Positions 54,006-62,453 of a DNA stretch of 64,000 bases are shown here, piece by piece. Source of the stretch: Phycisphaerae bacterium. GTDB lineage: Bacteria > Planctomycetota > Phycisphaerae > Sedimentisphaerales > Anaerohalosphaeraceae. Position 1 is the stretch's first letter. The number at the start of each line of letters is the position of its first letter. The position numbers and the translations under genes were made by a program. The DNA is taken from the NCBI GenBank assembly GCA_012729675.1, contig JAAYCR010000051.1, forward strand, positions 1 to 64,000, given 5' to 3'. The notes under the pieces are model-generated. The model was not told the origin of the DNA, ran no database searches, and saw only the letters and a program-made list of their open reading frames with translations.

Positions 54006-54611
54006 TTATGATTTCGATTTATTGGTAATCACGCTGACCAGCGCCAAAATCAGGCCCAGCGTTACGAACGCCCCGACCGGCATCCCCATCCCGGCCCACG
54101 GCGTAAACCACGACGGCATCACCGGCGTCTCAAACAGCTTGCCCGTCGCCAGCAGTTCACGAATCGTCGCCAGCAGGCACAGGGCCAGTGTAAAACCCGC
54201 CCCCATCCCCAGCGCATCGACAATGCTGACCAGCACGCCGCTCTTGCTGGCGCACGCTTCGGCCCGCCCGATGATGATGCAGTTGACGATAATCAGCGGG
54301 ATATACGGCCCCAGCGCCGCGCTCATATCCGGCAAAAACGCCTTGAGGTACAAATCCGCGATGGTCACGAACGTCGCAATCGTCAGCGTAAACATCAGAA
54401 TCCGAAGATGCGGCTTGAGGAGATTTCGCATCAGGCTGACAACGATATTCGAGCAGACCAGCACAAAAATAACGCTCAGACCCATCGTCAGTGCCGGCTT
54501 CATCGCCGCCGTCACCGCCAGCGTCGGACACATCCCCAACAGCAGCCGCAGCACCGGGTTGCTGTCCCACAGCCCGGCGGTAAACGTTTTTCCTAAACTT
54601 TGACTGGACAT
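54006..54611 (-). CDS. rnfE: Electron transport complex subunit RnfE
   Basis: 201 aa, six helices, RnfE/NqrD family, paralogous to RnfA. Key segments NPVLRLLLGMCPTLAVTAAM and PLIIVNCIIIGRAEACASK carry the conserved cysteines. Start preceded by GGA-containing sequence; 24 nt before rnfA. Confidence 0.92.
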   Translation of the reverse strand: MSSQSLGKTFTAGLWDSNPVLRLLLGMCPTLAVTAAMKPALTMGLSVIFVLVCSNIVVSLMRNLLKPHLRILMFTLTIATFVTIADLYLKAFLPDMSAALGPYIPLIIVNCIIIGRAEACASKSGVLVSIVDALGMGAGFTLALCLLATIRELLATGKLFETPVMPSWFTPWAGMGMPVGAFVTLGLILALVSVITNKSKS

Positions 54612-54661
54612 TCCAAAAGTCCTTAATCCACAAATAATTTCATATCAAGTTCTATAAAAAA

Positions 54662-55291
54662 CTACTTCAGCAAGCCTTCCGCTTTCAGCTTTTCCTTGAT
54701 CGGCACCATCCACGCATTCAGCGTCGTCACCACGGCCTGACTGGATACTGTCGCCCCGCTGATGGCCACGATCTCGGCGTCTATCACTGCCGCATCGCCA
54801 GACTTCGTCAGGGTCAGCGTCCCTACAGGAGCGCCGATAAACTGCGGCTGATAAAACCCCCCCGCCGCAGGCGTGATATTGATCTTGTCGCCGAAACCTG
54901 GAGTCTCATTGCTGAACAGCACACCGAACCCGGCCATTTTTTCAAATGCGGCGTCCACCGCCACCACCAGCCGTATCTTGTCGGCAAAACCCGACCCTTC
55001 ACACACAAACGCCCATCCGGCCGTCTGACCGGAACCATCCAGCCCGCGTTTGACATCCACCGGAATTTCCTTGCCCCCGATCTCTATCGCCAACGGCTCA
55101 GCCGCCACCGATTCAAACCGCTCCGCCTCGGTCAGCAGGCCGCCGGCCAGCCTGTTGAAGCGGTCGATGGTGTTCTGCTCGATGCGCGGTTTCCAGGCCG
55201 CATCGGTAATGGCCAGCAACAGCCCGAACACAACCGAGCTGACCATCAGCAGCCAGCTTTCCTGAAAAAAGAACTTGATCTTATTTGACAT
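54662..55291 (-). CDS. rnfG: Electron transport complex subunit RnfG
   Basis: 209 aa. One N-terminal helix (LLMVSSVVFGLLLAITDAA) anchors a periplasmic FMN domain. The covalent FMN-binding motif is VAISGATVSSQAVV, fitting S/DGATxS/T. Overlaps the end of rnfD by 11 bp; GGAGG lies 8 nt before the ATG. Confidence 0.9.
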   Translation of the reverse strand: MSNKIKFFFQESWLLMVSSVVFGLLLAITDAAWKPRIEQNTIDRFNRLAGGLLTEAERFESVAAEPLAIEIGGKEIPVDVKRGLDGSGQTAGWAFVCEGSGFADKIRLVVAVDAAFEKMAGFGVLFSNETPGFGDKINITPAAGGFYQPQFIGAPVGTLTLTKSGDAAVIDAEIVAISGATVSSQAVVTTLNAWMVPIKEKLKAEGLLK

Positions 55292-56291
55292 GGGGAGTGC
55301 CTCCTGCGGGAGTCAGTTTGCAGAACCGGTCAATCAGCGGGCTAAGCGAATTCATAATCAGCACCGCGTACATCACGCCCTCTGGATATTCGCCGACGAT
55401 GCGGATCAGCATAATCAGCGACCCGACGCCGATTCCGAAAATCCACATCCCCTTGGTCGTCAGCGGAGCCGTCACCGGGTCGGTGGCGATAAAGAACGCA
55501 CAAATCAGCATGCCGCCCCCCAACAGGTGCAGCAGCGGATTGATAAAACCCTCCGGCTTGATCAGCCACGCTGTCAGAGCAATCACACCCGCCGACAGCA
55601 GCACCGCCGCCGGGATGTGCCACGTAATTGTCCGCCGGATAAGAAGGTACGCCCCCCCGATCAAAAACGCCAGCCCGCTGGTCTCGCCCAGACACCCCCC
55701 GACCTTGCCCCAGAACGCACCCGACGTTTGCTCATTTATATAATGCGCTTCAACCTGTCCCTTCTGTACGGCTTTGCTCCAGGCCAGCGGCGTTGCCTGC
55801 GTTGTGGCGCTGGTGTTGGCTGCCGAGATCGTCGGCATCAACGCATCCACTGTCGACGGAACCGTCCACGTCGTCATCAGCGTCCCGAATGACGCCGCCA
55901 GAAACGCCCGCGCGGCCATCGCCGGATTGAAAATGTTTGACCCCAGCCCGCCGAAAGCCATCTTGGCAATGACAATGGCAAATACGCTGCCGATAACGGC
56001 TATTGAGAATGGGATCGCAGGCGGCAGCGACATCGCCAAAATCACGCCCGTCACCACCGCGCTTAAGTCGCCGATGGACGTCGGACGTCTGCGAATCCTG
56101 TTGCACACCCACTCGCTGACCACGCACGACACGACGCACACGCCGATCACCGCCAGTGCACGCACGCGGAAAAACACACCCGCCGCAATCACCGCCGGCA
56201 AAAGCCCGATCAGAACATCGCCCATCACGACCCGCGTGGACAGCTTCGAGCTGACATGCGGCGCCGGAGAAACGGTTATCTTACTTAACAT
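55281..56291 (-). CDS. rnfD: Electron transport complex subunit RnfD
   Basis: 336 aa, about ten membrane helices, RnfD/NqrB family. The covalent FMN site region is FFIATDPVTAPLTTKGMWIF, with Thr in the expected place. N-terminus typical (SPAPHVSSKLSTRVVMGDVLIGLLPA-like, conserved PH). AAGGATT precedes the ATG. Followed by rnfG with an 11-bp overlap. Confidence 0.92.
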   Translation of the reverse strand: MLSKITVSPAPHVSSKLSTRVVMGDVLIGLLPAVIAAGVFFRVRALAVIGVCVVSCVVSEWVCNRIRRRPTSIGDLSAVVTGVILAMSLPPAIPFSIAVIGSVFAIVIAKMAFGGLGSNIFNPAMAARAFLAASFGTLMTTWTVPSTVDALMPTISAANTSATTQATPLAWSKAVQKGQVEAHYINEQTSGAFWGKVGGCLGETSGLAFLIGGAYLLIRRTITWHIPAAVLLSAGVIALTAWLIKPEGFINPLLHLLGGGMLICAFFIATDPVTAPLTTKGMWIFGIGVGSLIMLIRIVGEYPEGVMYAVLIMNSLSPLIDRFCKLTPAGGTPHVK

Positions 56292-56326
56292 TGAACAATC
56301 CTTTTGTCTATGAATTCTGTGTCATT

Positions 56327-56408
56327 GAAAATTGTAAATTGTAAATTGTATAATGAAAGTGCGAGATAGTAATTCAATCTACAATTTACAATTTCCAATT
56401 TACAATTC
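56327..56408. repeat. Inverted pair of 7-bp-period arrays between rnfC and rnfD
   Basis: AAATTGT repeated about three times (~56327-56350) and CAATTTA/CAATTTC repeats (~56374-56408) are reverse complements, separated by ~24 bp. They could form a long AT-rich hairpin in the rnf transcript, between the rnfC stop and rnfD start. Confidence 0.8.
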
Positions 56409-56409
56409 T

Positions 56410-57795
56410 TCACGCCTGCATCCTCTTCTTCGCCCGCGCCACCAGAATTTTGCCCGTCTTGATATAACCCGTCAGTTCGATATTGGCTGGACATACAAAA
56501 CTGCAGCAGCCGCATTCGATGCACGCGCTCATGTAATACTGCTCGGCCAGGTCCATCCGGTTGAACTTGACCGCATGCGCAATCTTCGTGGGATTGAGCC
56601 CCTCCGGACACGCCGTCAGACACCGCCCGCAACGGATGCACGGCGTCTGCTGCTTTTCATACTTGGCCTTCGTTACATCGTCCTGCGTCAGTACCGTAAT
56701 CGCCCCGCTCGTTTTGGTCAGCGGCGTCGTCAAATCGGCGATGGCAAAACCCATCATCGGCCCGCCCATCAGCACCTTGGCCACCTGCGCCGTCAATCCG
56801 CCGCAATGATCCAGCAAGTCCGCAACCGACATTCCCATCGCAACGTAATAATTACCCGGTTTGGCGATCGCATGCCCCGTAACAGTCGTCACACGGTGCG
56901 TCAGCGGACGGCTCAGCACGACCGCATCGGCAATGGCCGCACACGTGGCGATATTCAGCACACACACCCCGATCGTCGGTGGAATCTGACCCGTTGGAAC
57001 GGTCTTGCCCAGCACCGATCGAATGAGCTGACGCTCCCCGCCCTGCGGGTACTTCGTCTTGACCGGCACAACAGCAATATCAATATCCTTAACCGTCGCA
57101 GCCGCCTCGGTCATCGCCCCGATGGCCAGCGGCTTATTGTCTTCGATGCCGATGCGAATCTTCTCCACGCCCGCCGCCTTGGCCGCCAGCCGAATCCCCG
57201 CCAGCACCTGCCACGTCCCCTCAATCATCAGCCGATAGTCGCACGTTATAAACGGCTCGCACTCGCAGCCATTGATGACCAGCACCTCTTTGATCATCGC
57301 CGGGTTCGGCTCGATCTTGACCCGCGTGGGAAACCCCGCCCCGCCCATACCGACCAACCCGCCGTCATTGACCGCCCCGCAAATCGTCTCCACCGCAAAC
57401 GGCTCAGGACTGAAGGTATGGTCAAACCGGTTAAACACCGGTGTCTGCGGCGTATTGCCCTCTGCGTCAGCCTCAATCAGTATCGCCGTTACCCGCCCAA
57501 TGACCGGATGCGATTGCAGGGCGATATCCTTGACCGTCCCATTGACCGGCGAATGCACTGGCGCCGAGACGAACGACTCGCTCTTGCCGATCATCTGCCC
57601 GGCCTGCACCTTGTCACGCTTGGCCACCAGCGGCTGACACGGCGCGCCCAGATGCTGACTGAGCAAAATCGCAACCTGTTTTGGCGGCGGCACGGCCTCT
57701 ACCGCACGCGATTCGCTGATTGCCTTGCCCTCGGCCGGATGCACCCCGCCGGGAAACGTCCCTTTGCCGCGACCTGTCGCCATACAAATGCTCAT
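56410..57795 (-). CDS. rnfC: Electron transport complex subunit RnfC
   Basis: 461 aa. Opening GTFPGGVHPAEGKAIS is family-typical. The FMN/NADH domain has VGMGGAGFPTRVKIEP. An SLBB-like region follows, then two 4Fe-4S motifs (CIRCGRCLTACPEGLNP; CIECGCCSFVCPANIEL). RnfC docks NAD(H). First of the six rnf genes in the order C-D-G-E-A-B. No clear ribosome-binding site at either of the first two ATGs (57795, 57783). Confidence 0.93.
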   Translation of the reverse strand: MSICMATGRGKGTFPGGVHPAEGKAISESRAVEAVPPPKQVAILLSQHLGAPCQPLVAKRDKVQAGQMIGKSESFVSAPVHSPVNGTVKDIALQSHPVIGRVTAILIEADAEGNTPQTPVFNRFDHTFSPEPFAVETICGAVNDGGLVGMGGAGFPTRVKIEPNPAMIKEVLVINGCECEPFITCDYRLMIEGTWQVLAGIRLAAKAAGVEKIRIGIEDNKPLAIGAMTEAAATVKDIDIAVVPVKTKYPQGGERQLIRSVLGKTVPTGQIPPTIGVCVLNIATCAAIADAVVLSRPLTHRVTTVTGHAIAKPGNYYVAMGMSVADLLDHCGGLTAQVAKVLMGGPMMGFAIADLTTPLTKTSGAITVLTQDDVTKAKYEKQQTPCIRCGRCLTACPEGLNPTKIAHAVKFNRMDLAEQYYMSACIECGCCSFVCPANIELTGYIKTGKILVARAKKRMQA

Positions 57796-57842
57796 TTCTA
57801 AATTATGACCTTGAATTTTATAATTTGTTTTGGATTTTGTGC
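57796..57842. repeat. AT-rich spacer with loose 7-bp period
   Basis: Words such as GTGCTTA/GTGCTTC and TTTTATA/ATTTGTT/TTGGATT recur every 7 bp between the RseC-like gene and rnfC. More degenerate than the other arrays. Confidence 0.45.
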
Positions 57843-58127
57843 TTAGTGCTTCGAATTTCGGCTCTTAATCACCCACACCACCGCCAGCGTCGGCACCACA
57901 CTAAGCCCAAACACCGCCAGCGTTCGCCACTTTTCAACCTCAAATCCCGGCAGCACGGCGTCAAAGACCACCAATAGCCCCACAAACAACGCTATCGGCA
58001 GCAAAAACGCCAAAAACACCTTGCCCACCACATTGGGCGCATCACTTGCGCCCAGCCGCTCATACACCTCTTTGCAGCCGCCCTTTTGCGGACACCGCGA
58101 ACAATAATCACCGTTTTTTGTACTCAT
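57843..58127 (-). CDS. RseC-like small membrane protein upstream of rnf
   Basis: 94 aa. Cys-rich N-terminus YCSRCPQKGGCKEVY (C-x2-C-x5-C) followed by two membrane helices (VFLAFLLPIALFVGLLVVFD; LAVFGLSVVPTLAVVWVI). RseC proteins, which work with Rnf in SoxR reduction in Gammaproteobacteria, share this arrangement but have a longer N-terminal beta domain that is missing here. The position directly upstream of rnfC supports a link to Rnf assembly or cluster handling. Confidence 0.65.
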   Translation of the reverse strand: MSTKNGDYCSRCPQKGGCKEVYERLGASDAPNVVGKVFLAFLLPIALFVGLLVVFDAVLPGFEVEKWRTLAVFGLSVVPTLAVVWVIKSRNSKH

Positions 58128-58220
58128 TCGGCCAATATAAAGACTCTATATAACCGCCCCCCCCCTCCAATTCAAGCAAAAATAAACGATAAAAGCCCCC
58201 TTCTCCCCTCCCGCCAACAG

Positions 58221-58248
58221 TCAATAGTAAATAGCCAATAGGAAATCT
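58221..58248. repeat. 7-bp-period tandem array
   Basis: TCAATAG, TAAATAG, CCAATAG, GAAATCT. A similar short one (AATTGAC/TATTGAT) lies at about 58409-58423. Surrounding 58128-58450 has no gene. Confidence 0.6.
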
Positions 58249-58369
58249 CTCAATCAGCCCGGCACTCTGAAAGAACAACATACTCTTTTTTGCCCTTTCA
58301 GGGCGACATGCTTAACCTGCTTTCACAGTAGATCGCCCCTTCGTCGCATATCGAATTATGCTTGCTTTA

Positions 58370-58394
58370 TGCACCCAAAAGCTGCGCTTGAAGG
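58370..58394. repeat. 25-bp repeat, copy A (copy B at 62630)
   Basis: Matches 62630-62654 at 24 of 25 positions in the same orientation. A weaker match follows both (TTGCAGA(A/G)GCCACC near 58427 and 62703). Looks like shared debris of one mobile sequence. Confidence 0.65.
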
Positions 58395-58450
58395 GGCCAC
58401 ACTTAGTAATTGACTATTGATCACGCTTGCAGAAGCCACCTGCCGCCGCC

Positions 58451-58579
58451 ATGCCCGAAGCTGTCGCCGTCTACAATGCATTGGCCGCCCCCGGCGATGT
58501 CGTCCTCATGAGCCCCGACTGCGCCAGCTACGATATGTTCTCCAACTACCTCCAGCACGCCCGCGCCTTCATCACCACC
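58451..58579 (+). pseudogene. Fragment of murD (C-terminal part)
   Basis: About 43 codons from ATG 58451 read AVAVYNALAAPGDVVLMSPD...CASYDMFSNY, closely matching the C-terminal domain signature of UDP-MurNAc-L-Ala:D-Glu ligase (GDVVLLSPACASFD-x-F-x-N). The rest of the gene is absent, and after about 58579 the frame loses any MurD character. A functional murD must be elsewhere if the cell makes peptidoglycan by the usual route. Confidence 0.6.
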
Positions 58580-58857
58580 GACAAACGCCGCCCCAAACCG
58601 TATCCGCTGATGACTAAACCGAGAGGCAGGAAAAAGCATAGAACCCAACGTATGCGAGAAAGGACGGACGCTTCATCGAGTCACCCCATCGAAGCCCTGA
58701 CGATCAGCGCGCCATGCAGAATGGACACGCCTCCGGTGCGCGCCGAGATTGGCCCGGCCAGAATGTCAGACCGCCACAGCCCCTCAATACACCGCCATCG
58801 ACGCCGAGCTTACGTTACTGACGCAATAGCAACAACTTACGAACGGCAGTGCCATTC

Positions 58858-58971
58858 GGTTCAGACACCCTTTATGTCCATTCGCCATCAATTTCTTGTC
58901 TCTATTTCGCATTGCCTTATTATCCCTTTTATCATTTCTTCTTAAAAAGTATCTGACCCCGTCTCATTTTC
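58858..58971. mobile_element. MITE-like unit, copy 1
   Basis: ~113-bp unit almost identical to 62454-62566, bounded by imperfect inverted repeats built on GGTCAGACACC / GGTATCTGACC. No coding capacity. End sequences of this kind (GTCTGACCCC) commonly accompany RAYT/REP-type elements, but no transposase for it was seen. Confidence 0.75.
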
Positions 58972-59109
58972 TTAAGGCACTCAATGAAAATAATATACCG
59001 ATGTATTATGTATAACGTATTTATCTTCCATAACTTAAATATAGGACAAGGAATATCCCGTATTATCTCAATATTATTTCTATTGACAATATTGGCTTTC
59101 AATACATAT

Positions 59110-60416
59110 GGGTTCCTCTAAAAATTAGCTAAAAATCTGCCGATTTTTCGTGTATTTCGATACACATTGATTATAATAAGCTCATTGACAATTAAATCAC
59201 AGTATTTCATTCGACGGAGATGGTTGCAATGATGCAGACAGGTCTTTTTGATTGGCAGACACGATTCGAACAACTCAACAATGGCGGCGACCCGCTGGTC
59301 AAGCTCAACGAGGTCGTCAACTGGGAACTGTTCCGCAACGACCTTCAGCAGGTGCGTGAAAAAGCCCGTAAATCCAACGCCGGCCGAAAGCCCTTTGATG
59401 TGGTGTTGATGTTCAAAATCCTGATCCTGCAATCGCTGTACAACCTGTCGGACGATGCCATCGAGTTTCAAATCCGCGACCGCCTGTCGTTTATGCGGTT
59501 TTTGAACCTGACGCTCGGCGATGTCGTCCCGGATGCCAAGACCGTCTGGCTGTTTCGGGAGCAGTTGACCGAGGCTGAAATGATCAAGCCGCTGTTTGAT
59601 CGGTTTGATGACTTTCTGCGTAAAAACGGATTTTCGGCTCGAAAAGGCCAAATCGTAGATGCCAGCATTGTCCCGGCCCCGCGTCAGCGAAACAGCCGCG
59701 ACGAGAACAAACAGATTAAAGACGGCCAGATTCCCGACGACTGGAGCGACAACAAACGGCGTCAAAAAGATACCGATGCCCGCTGGACGAAGAAGAACGG
59801 CAAGAACACCTTCGGCTACAAAAATCATATTCAAGTGGATGCCAAGAACAAGCTGATTCGCGAGTATGCCGTCACGGAAGCGTCTAAGCATGACAGCCAG
59901 GTGTTCGAGGAACTTCTGGATGAAGACAACTCCAGCCGCGATGTCTGGGCGGATTCGGCGTATCGATCGCAGCAGACGCTGGATACGTTGGGACAGGAAG
60001 GTTTTCGGGAGCATCTTCAGTGAAAGGGCTGTCGTCATAAGAAATTGACTGAGCGTGAAAAACGCGGCAACCACACCCGCTCGAAGGTACGCAGTCGGGT
60101 CGAACATATCTTCGGAGTGCAGGCACAACGAGCCGGCAGCCTGATCCTGCGGGCTATCGGCCTGACGCGGGCGACGGCCAAGATTGGATTGCGGAATCTG
60201 GCGTATAACATAGACCGATTCTGCCTGCTGGCAACGGCATAGGCGCCACCGGTACGCCGATGGGACGAAAACGCCCGCCCTTGCCGCTGAAGAGCATGGG
60301 ATGCGTCCAATATTTTGTGCTGAAAGACCGAAATTTTGGAATACTGTGTTCAAAAAGTTACTCAAAAAACGTGAACTTAAATTTTGAACCTCAAAATCAA
60401 ATTGTTAGAGGTTCCC
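59110..60416. mobile_element. IS5-family insertion sequence (inactivated)
   Basis: ~1307 bp. Left end GGGTTCCTCTAAAAATT (59110-59126) and right end (60400-60416) are imperfect inverted repeats. ATAT flanks both ends (59106-59109, 60417-60420) and may be the target duplication. It contains one transposase frame broken by a stop codon. Confidence 0.8.
59229..60242 (+). pseudogene. IS5-family transposase split by an in-frame TGA
   Basis: DDE transposase. N-terminal part: FDVVLMFKILILQSLYNLSD, FLNLTLGDVVPDAKTVWLFR and a catalytic-Asp region RKGQIVDASIV. C-terminal part: KKLTEREKRGN, RSKVRSRVEHIFG and LRNLAYNIDRFCLLA, with the Y-x2-R-x3-E-type signature. Both lie in the same frame, interrupted only by TGA at 60021-60023 between HLQ and KGCRHKK. 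A single C-to-T change from CGA would explain it. Without readthrough the first product lacks the catalytic Glu, so this copy should be inactive. Confidence 0.85.
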
Positions 60417-60518
60417 ATATAATATGGCTCGTGTGGGTGTGAAGTGTTGTGAAGTTGTAGTAGTTTGCAGTCTGTGTGTAGTTAAAGTGGTTTATTAACT
60501 GTTTTGGAGGATGGAAAG

Positions 60519-61193
60519 ATGAAAAAGATTTTGTGTGTATTAATGTGTGTATGTTTGGTATCGGTGGCATCAGCGGAATTCATCACGGTGACTGATTCAG
60601 TAGCCAACACGTATGGCAACACCCAGGGTATGGCGATTGATTTTGACACAACCACCGCAGATCTCAACGCGGCCATTACCGCCGGCTGGGCTCCGGCTTT
60701 GGTTGATGGTCAGCAATATAGCCTGGACTCCATCAGTCTCAGATCTGGCGCTGAGGCCCTTGCGGGAACAGGCAATGTTTACCTTGGAGTCTATCAGGGT
60801 CTTGCTGAAGGCGGGGCATTGAGCGGCTTTTTGGGCACGTCGGTTAACGCTATCGACTGGCCCGCGGTTACTGCCGGCGAATGGGCACAATATACGTTCT
60901 CCGGGATCAACGTTACCGCGGATTCGACGGTCGGATCGGGGACGGGCATGCTCTATTTCGTATTTCAGCAAACCACCGATGCTAAAACCACCAGTTACGG
61001 TGACGAAATCAGACTCCAGCGGATTAACGTTGACACAACCATTAACCAGGCTCTTTCGAGTGTAATCGCTTATGGCGGCCTTAGCCCGCAGCGGGCAGCG
61101 GAATACCAGGCAGTGGTTACCGCGGTTCCGGAACCTGCAACAATGGTGATTCTGGGGCTTGGTTCGCTGTTGGCACTGAAACGCCGCAAATAA
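60519..61193 (+). CDS. PEP-CTERM secreted protein
   Basis: 224 aa. Signal peptide MKKILCVLMCVCLVSVASA; a beta-rich body of ~180 residues with no recognised domain (SLDSISLRSGAEAL ... NVYLGVYQGLAEGGAL ... EWAQYTFSGINVTAD); C-terminal sorting tail VPEPATMVILGLGSLLALKRRK (PEP motif, hydrophobic helix, basic end). The exosortase at 43156 is the likely processing enzyme. GGAGG precedes the ATG at 60519. Starts only ~100 bp after the IS5 element, so insertion may have altered its promoter; a TATAAT spans the IS end (60418-60423). Followed by a strong terminator. Confidence 0.88.
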   Translation: MKKILCVLMCVCLVSVASAEFITVTDSVANTYGNTQGMAIDFDTTTADLNAAITAGWAPALVDGQQYSLDSISLRSGAEALAGTGNVYLGVYQGLAEGGALSGFLGTSVNAIDWPAVTAGEWAQYTFSGINVTADSTVGSGTGMLYFVFQQTTDAKTTSYGDEIRLQRINVDTTINQALSSVIAYGGLSPQRAAEYQAVVTAVPEPATMVILGLGSLLALKRRK

Positions 61194-61225
61194 TTAGTTT
61201 TGATCTTTCGTTAAAGCTTTACAAA

Positions 61226-61253
61226 GGGCTGCTTTTTAGCAGCCCTTTTTTTT
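61226..61253 (+). terminator. Intrinsic terminator of the PEP-CTERM gene
   Basis: GGGCTGCT (61226-61233), TTTT loop, AGCAGCCC (61238-61245), then T8. Textbook form. Confidence 0.93.
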
Positions 61254-61319
61254 GTGTGAAGAACGACGTCTGCTCTGATTTAATGATATTGGAAAACTAG
61301 TGGGAAAACTGGGGACAGA

Positions 61320-61655
61320 GGGGCTGTTGAAAAAGTCCCTTCCATTCCGTATAATACCATCATACATTAACCCAGTGGTTATTTCAAGCATGGAGGTTTG
61401 ATTGTGATTGGTAAACAGGATCGCTGGCAGGAAGATTTGTTCGTTGCCGGGCCGTTATCTTCTCTTATTCCGGAAGATCATATTCTCAAGCGGGTGGATG
61501 CCATTCTGGACTTTTCCCGACATTTTGCGGCAAAACGATTGTTGGGAAGGCACAGTGACCCCGGAAAAGAAAAAATAAGAAAAACAGAGAAAATTCTATG
61601 GAAACAGGCGGCATGAAAAATAATCGCTTAATCAATCGACTTTTTCAACAGCCCC
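61320..61655. mobile_element. Internally deleted IS1182-like remnant
   Basis: 336 bp bounded by an 18-bp perfect inverted repeat (GGGGCTGTTGAAAAAGTC at 61320-61337; its complement at 61638-61655). It keeps only the transposase N-terminus. Ends of this type are common in IS1182-like elements. Confidence 0.78.
61404..61616 (+). pseudogene. Truncated IS1182-like transposase
   Basis: GTG at 61404 with GGAGG upstream. The first ~37 codons (GKQDRWQEDLFVAGPLSSLI, HILKRVDAILDFS) match the N-terminus of IS1182-type transposases; the frame then runs through unrelated sequence to a stop at 61616. Most of the gene (catalytic domain) is deleted. Confidence 0.75.
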
Positions 61656-62405
61656 ACTGTCACCGGTTTCGCCCCTTTTTATGAGCATCTCAACTATTTG
61701 TGCAAAATGTCGATTCTGTGCAATTTCAAGAGCATTTGAACCGTAAAACTCTGGGCTGGTTCTACCTGTTCCGATATAACTATCGTGACTCATTATATAT
61801 GAATAGCCATCTGGATTATCATAATCAATATCAGCGCCATAGTCCATAAGGAGTTGAACCATTTGAATACGACTCGCAATGTCGGAGTAATTATTCGATT
61901 GCAGGCAAATACAAAGAGGAGTCCAACCTGATTCAAGTTTGATATCAGGATTAAACCCATTTCCTAATAGGGTCCTTGCAAGGAAAAGGTCTCCGTTAAG
62001 AGCCGCAAGTGACAGCAAATTCTGTCCTCGTTTATCTTTAACATGTATATCTGCACCAGCATCCAAAAACTTGTGGACAATTTCAAAACGCGATTTTTGA
62101 GCAGCGATAAGAATCGCAGTTCTTCCGTAATTATCGCGCATATCTAAATCTGCCCCATATCGAAGTAAGTCGTTAATCACCTCTTCGCTGGCAAAATAGG
62201 ACGCTACCATTAACACAGTGTTTCCATAATTGTCCATCAGGTTAATATCGGCGCCTGATTTAATTAATCTCAATACTTCGTCCCATTTATCAGCATGGGC
62301 ATAATACAATAATCCAACACGTCGCCCTTTTAAGTAGCAAATCGACAACGTCAATAACACTATGGCGGTCAATATTGTCGATGCAAGGATTAATTTCTTA
62401 TGCAT
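61632..62405 (-). CDS. Membrane-anchored ankyrin-repeat protein, 3' end replaced by an IS remnant
   Basis: 257 aa. An N-terminal helix (LILASTILTAIVLLTLSICYL) acts as a signal anchor, followed by about six ankyrin repeats (SGADINLMDNYGNTVLMVAS, YGADLDMRDNYGRTAILIAA, AGADIHVKDKRGQNLLSLAA). The final residues (GAVEKVD) and stop are encoded by the right inverted repeat of the 61320-61655 remnant, so the original C-terminus is lost. Low GC, unlike the core genes, indicating transfer. Near an RHS-type gene on the same strand; ankyrin proteins sometimes accompany toxin systems as immunity or effector partners, but that is inference. Confidence 0.8.
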   Translation of the reverse strand: MHKKLILASTILTAIVLLTLSICYLKGRRVGLLYYAHADKWDEVLRLIKSGADINLMDNYGNTVLMVASYFASEEVINDLLRYGADLDMRDNYGRTAILIAAQKSRFEIVHKFLDAGADIHVKDKRGQNLLSLAALNGDLFLARTLLGNGFNPDIKLESGWTPLCICLQSNNYSDIASRIQMVQLLMDYGADIDYDNPDGYSYIMSHDSYIGTGRTSPEFYGSNALEIAQNRHFAQIVEMLIKRGETGDSGAVEKVD

Positions 62406-62453
62406 GGCACTTTCCAGACATCAGAATCTTTACTAATGGCAAAAGAACTGAAA

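Noticed and set aside
56353-57801. 482-aa plus-strand frame
   Set aside because: Antisense of rnfC, whose iron-sulfur motifs are unmistakable.
58427-58945. 172-aa plus-strand frame as an intact gene
   Set aside because: Only the first ~50 codons resemble MurD; the rest runs into the MITE-like unit and is not protein-like, so treated as a fragment.
59118-60365. 415-aa minus-strand frame over the IS5 element
   Set aside because: Antisense shadow that runs through the inverted repeats; the plus strand carries the transposase.
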